Shown here: positions 62,765 through 64,000 of the stretch, one piece after another | Layout of the letters: each line of letters starts with the position of its first letter | Position numbering within the stretch: position 1 is the stretch's first letter | Origin: Cytophagales bacterium | GTDB taxonomy: Bacteria; Bacteroidota; Bacteroidia; Cytophagales; 172606-1 | NCBI GenBank assembly: GCA_030446715.1 | Contig: JAUJMU010000011.1 | Span: 154,351 to 218,350 of the forward strand | Direction of reading: 5' to 3' | DNA: 64,000 nucleotides | Notes under the pieces: model-generated | What the model saw: the letters and a program-made list of their open reading frames with translations, nothing else | Databases searched by the model: none | What the model was told of the DNA's origin: nothing | Program-made: the position numbers and the translations under genes

Positions 62765-64000
62765 AGTCATTCTATTCTCACAGTAAGCCTGCTGCCGACG
62801 GGACCAATACGGGCACAAAATTTTTGATCAGACATACCAAGGCAGTTGCGGAGAATGCTATCAGTTCGTTGCATACTCAATTGGCTCTGGAGACCGAACG
62901 CCCACTGAAGGAAGTGATTGAGCAGATATGTCTTTACCATGATTTGGGAAAGTACACTTCCCACTTCCAGAACTATTTGCTCAAATCAGGCGCTTTTGAC
63001 GTTGAGTTGAAGCAGCATGCAAAATTTGGTGGCTTTGCATTGTATCAAAAGTTATTGGCTGCCGGTTTTGAAAAACTTGCTTTTTGGGCGGCTTACTTAA
63101 TCATTCACCACCACAAGAGCCTGTCCAATATCAATGACCTGAAAGAATTGGTGCTGGAGGATAGTCCGGATGAACTGATTTTCAAAAGACAAGCGCAAAC
63201 CATTACGGAGCATCTTGCGCAGATTAGCCAGGAAACCGGAGAAACGGAATTGGCTCAATACATTAACTATCCGGATAAAAAATTAAGGAAAATTGTAAAA
63301 GCAATTGAGCAGAAGCCTGACATACACAACTACTTTCTGCTCAATTATTTATTCTCTCTGCTGATTGAAGCTGATAAACTGGATGCTTCGGATACAATTA
63401 TCTATGAACGGGTACGCCTTCCGGCGCTACTGGTTGAGAAGCGGGTAGGCGAGGTGCAATTTCCGGAATATAAATCAGCCGAGTTACCGGAATTGTCTCA
63501 GAATGAGTTAAGGACCTACGTCCGTGGGGTAGTAATGAGCCATCTGAATACCGCCAACATATTGACTCACCGGCTCTTTACTTTAACGGCTCCTACGGGT
63601 ATCGGAAAAACATTGACCGCACTGGATTTCGCCTTGCGCTTAAAGGACAACATAAAGCAATCTGAGGGGTATGAGCCGCAAATTATTTATGCGCTTCCGT
63701 TCATAAACATCATTGAGCAAGCTATTTCCGAATACAGCCGTGTAATCGGCGAGCATGGCCGGGTACTCGCGCATTATCAGTATGCTGATGCTTTGGAGCA
63801 GTTATCTACTCGTAAGTCAGATGCTGAAGATGGAGAAAACCGGGAGTGGAATCAGAAAACTATGTTACTGGATACATGGCAATCCGATATTGTCATTACT
63901 ACTTTCGTGCAGTTTCTGCAAACACTCATCGGAAACCGCAATAAGCTGCTCAAGAAGTTTCACCACATAGCGGGTTCAATTTTCATACTGGATGAAGTTC
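62761..64000 (+). CDS. cas3: Type I CRISPR nuclease-helicase Cas3 (3' end beyond window)
   Basis: The frame opens at ATG 62761 and is still open at 64000; 413 codons are visible. The HD nuclease comes first: FYSHSKPAADGTNTGTKFLI with RHTKAVAENA, CLYHDLGKYTSHFQNYL (HD pair about 61), QHAKFGGFAL and IIHHHKSL. The helicase follows: Walker A TAPTGIGKTLTALDFA (about 279), IYALPFINIIEQ and FILDEV at the window end (Walker B). It unwinds and degrades target DNA recruited by Cascade. It overlaps cas5 by 4 bp. cas4-cas1-cas2 and cas6 would be expected further on. Confidence 0.95.
   Translation, partial: MKSFYSHSKPAADGTNTGTKFLIRHTKAVAENAISSLHTQLALETERPLKEVIEQICLYHDLGKYTSHFQNYLLKSGAFDVELKQHAKFGGFALYQKLLAAGFEKLAFWAAYLIIHHHKSLSNINDLKELVLEDSPDELIFKRQAQTITEHLAQISQETGETELAQYINYPDKKLRKIVKAIEQKPDIHNYFLLNYLFSLLIEADKLDASDTIIYERVRLPALLVEKRVGEVQFPEYKSAELPELSQNELRTYVRGVVMSHLNTANILTHRLFTLTAPTGIGKTLTALDFALRLKDNIKQSEGYEPQIIYALPFINIIEQAISEYSRVIGEHGRVLAHYQYADALEQLSTRKSDAEDGENREWNQKTMLLDTWQSDIVITTFVQFLQTLIGNRNKLLKKFHHIAGSIFILDEV

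Overview
The window reads as a Bacteroidota chromosome of the Cytophagales type. The evidence is two degraded genes for type IX-secreted proteins with C-terminal sorting domains, promoters of the TTG-N19/20-TAnnTTTG class, outer-membrane barrel proteins with carboxypeptidase-like N-termini, DUF1080, DUF2911 and WG-repeat proteins, and Gram-negative lipid A synthesis (lpxK). Species was not assigned. No rRNA or tRNA gene was seen.

Layout. 0-5 kb: 3' part of biotin carboxylase (accC), a TauE/SafE permease, an S41 processing protease and the rnpA-rpmH pair. 5-11 kb: a DUF1080 protein, an outer-membrane barrel gene split by a 97-bp MITE, DUF2911, trpS with an unusual insertion beside its HIGH-like motif, lpxK and a HupE/UreJ-like protein. 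11-20 kb: a WG-repeat protein and a run of enzymes (SMP-30-like, SDR, amine oxidase, MDMPI-like, GNAT, esterase). 20-31 kb: an Asn-rich secreted protein, a large OMP-beta-barrel protein, a CAP protein, DUF427, two oxidoreductases and a TauE/YeeE/YeeE sulfur-transport set. 31-41.4 kb: a long minus-strand run that looks like a carboxylate (acetate-type) uptake and sensing module: MFS permease, small membrane protein, porin, lipoprotein, SSF symporter-histidine kinase fusion, response regulator and acetyl-CoA synthetase, headed by a small IS1-type zinc-finger regulator with a direct-repeat operator-like site. 41.6-45.1 kb: a gene graveyard with a truncated IS1 inside a CBM26/T9SS-type gene and a multiply frameshifted T9SS-cargo gene. 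45.5-58.3 kb: intact proB-proA, a frameshifted histidine kinase, an Hc1-like protein, a transglutaminase group, a fatty acid desaturase, an MBL-fold hydrolase and a GH32 fructan hydrolase lipoprotein. 58.4-64 kb: a two-repeat degenerate CRISPR trace and the start of a type I-B cas operon (cas8b-cas7-cas5-cas3, the last cut by the window end). This operon is visibly AT-richer than the rest.

Intergenic space is unusually rich in structure: MITE-like elements, long palindromes, and a dispersed repeat (core AAGTAGCTGCGCAATTTT, five copies) whose AAGTAG end always faces the neighbouring gene and which in one case supplies the start codon and first codons of a lipoprotein. Several non-core genes (symporter-kinase C-terminus, porin, T9SS cargo, PAS kinase) carry frameshifts while housekeeping genes do not. 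This fits gene decay better than random sequencing error, but read-level data would be needed to decide. The best leads for something undescribed are the IS1-derived regulator with its paired 17-bp sites, the oriented gene-end repeat family, and the odd 5' region of the porin gene.
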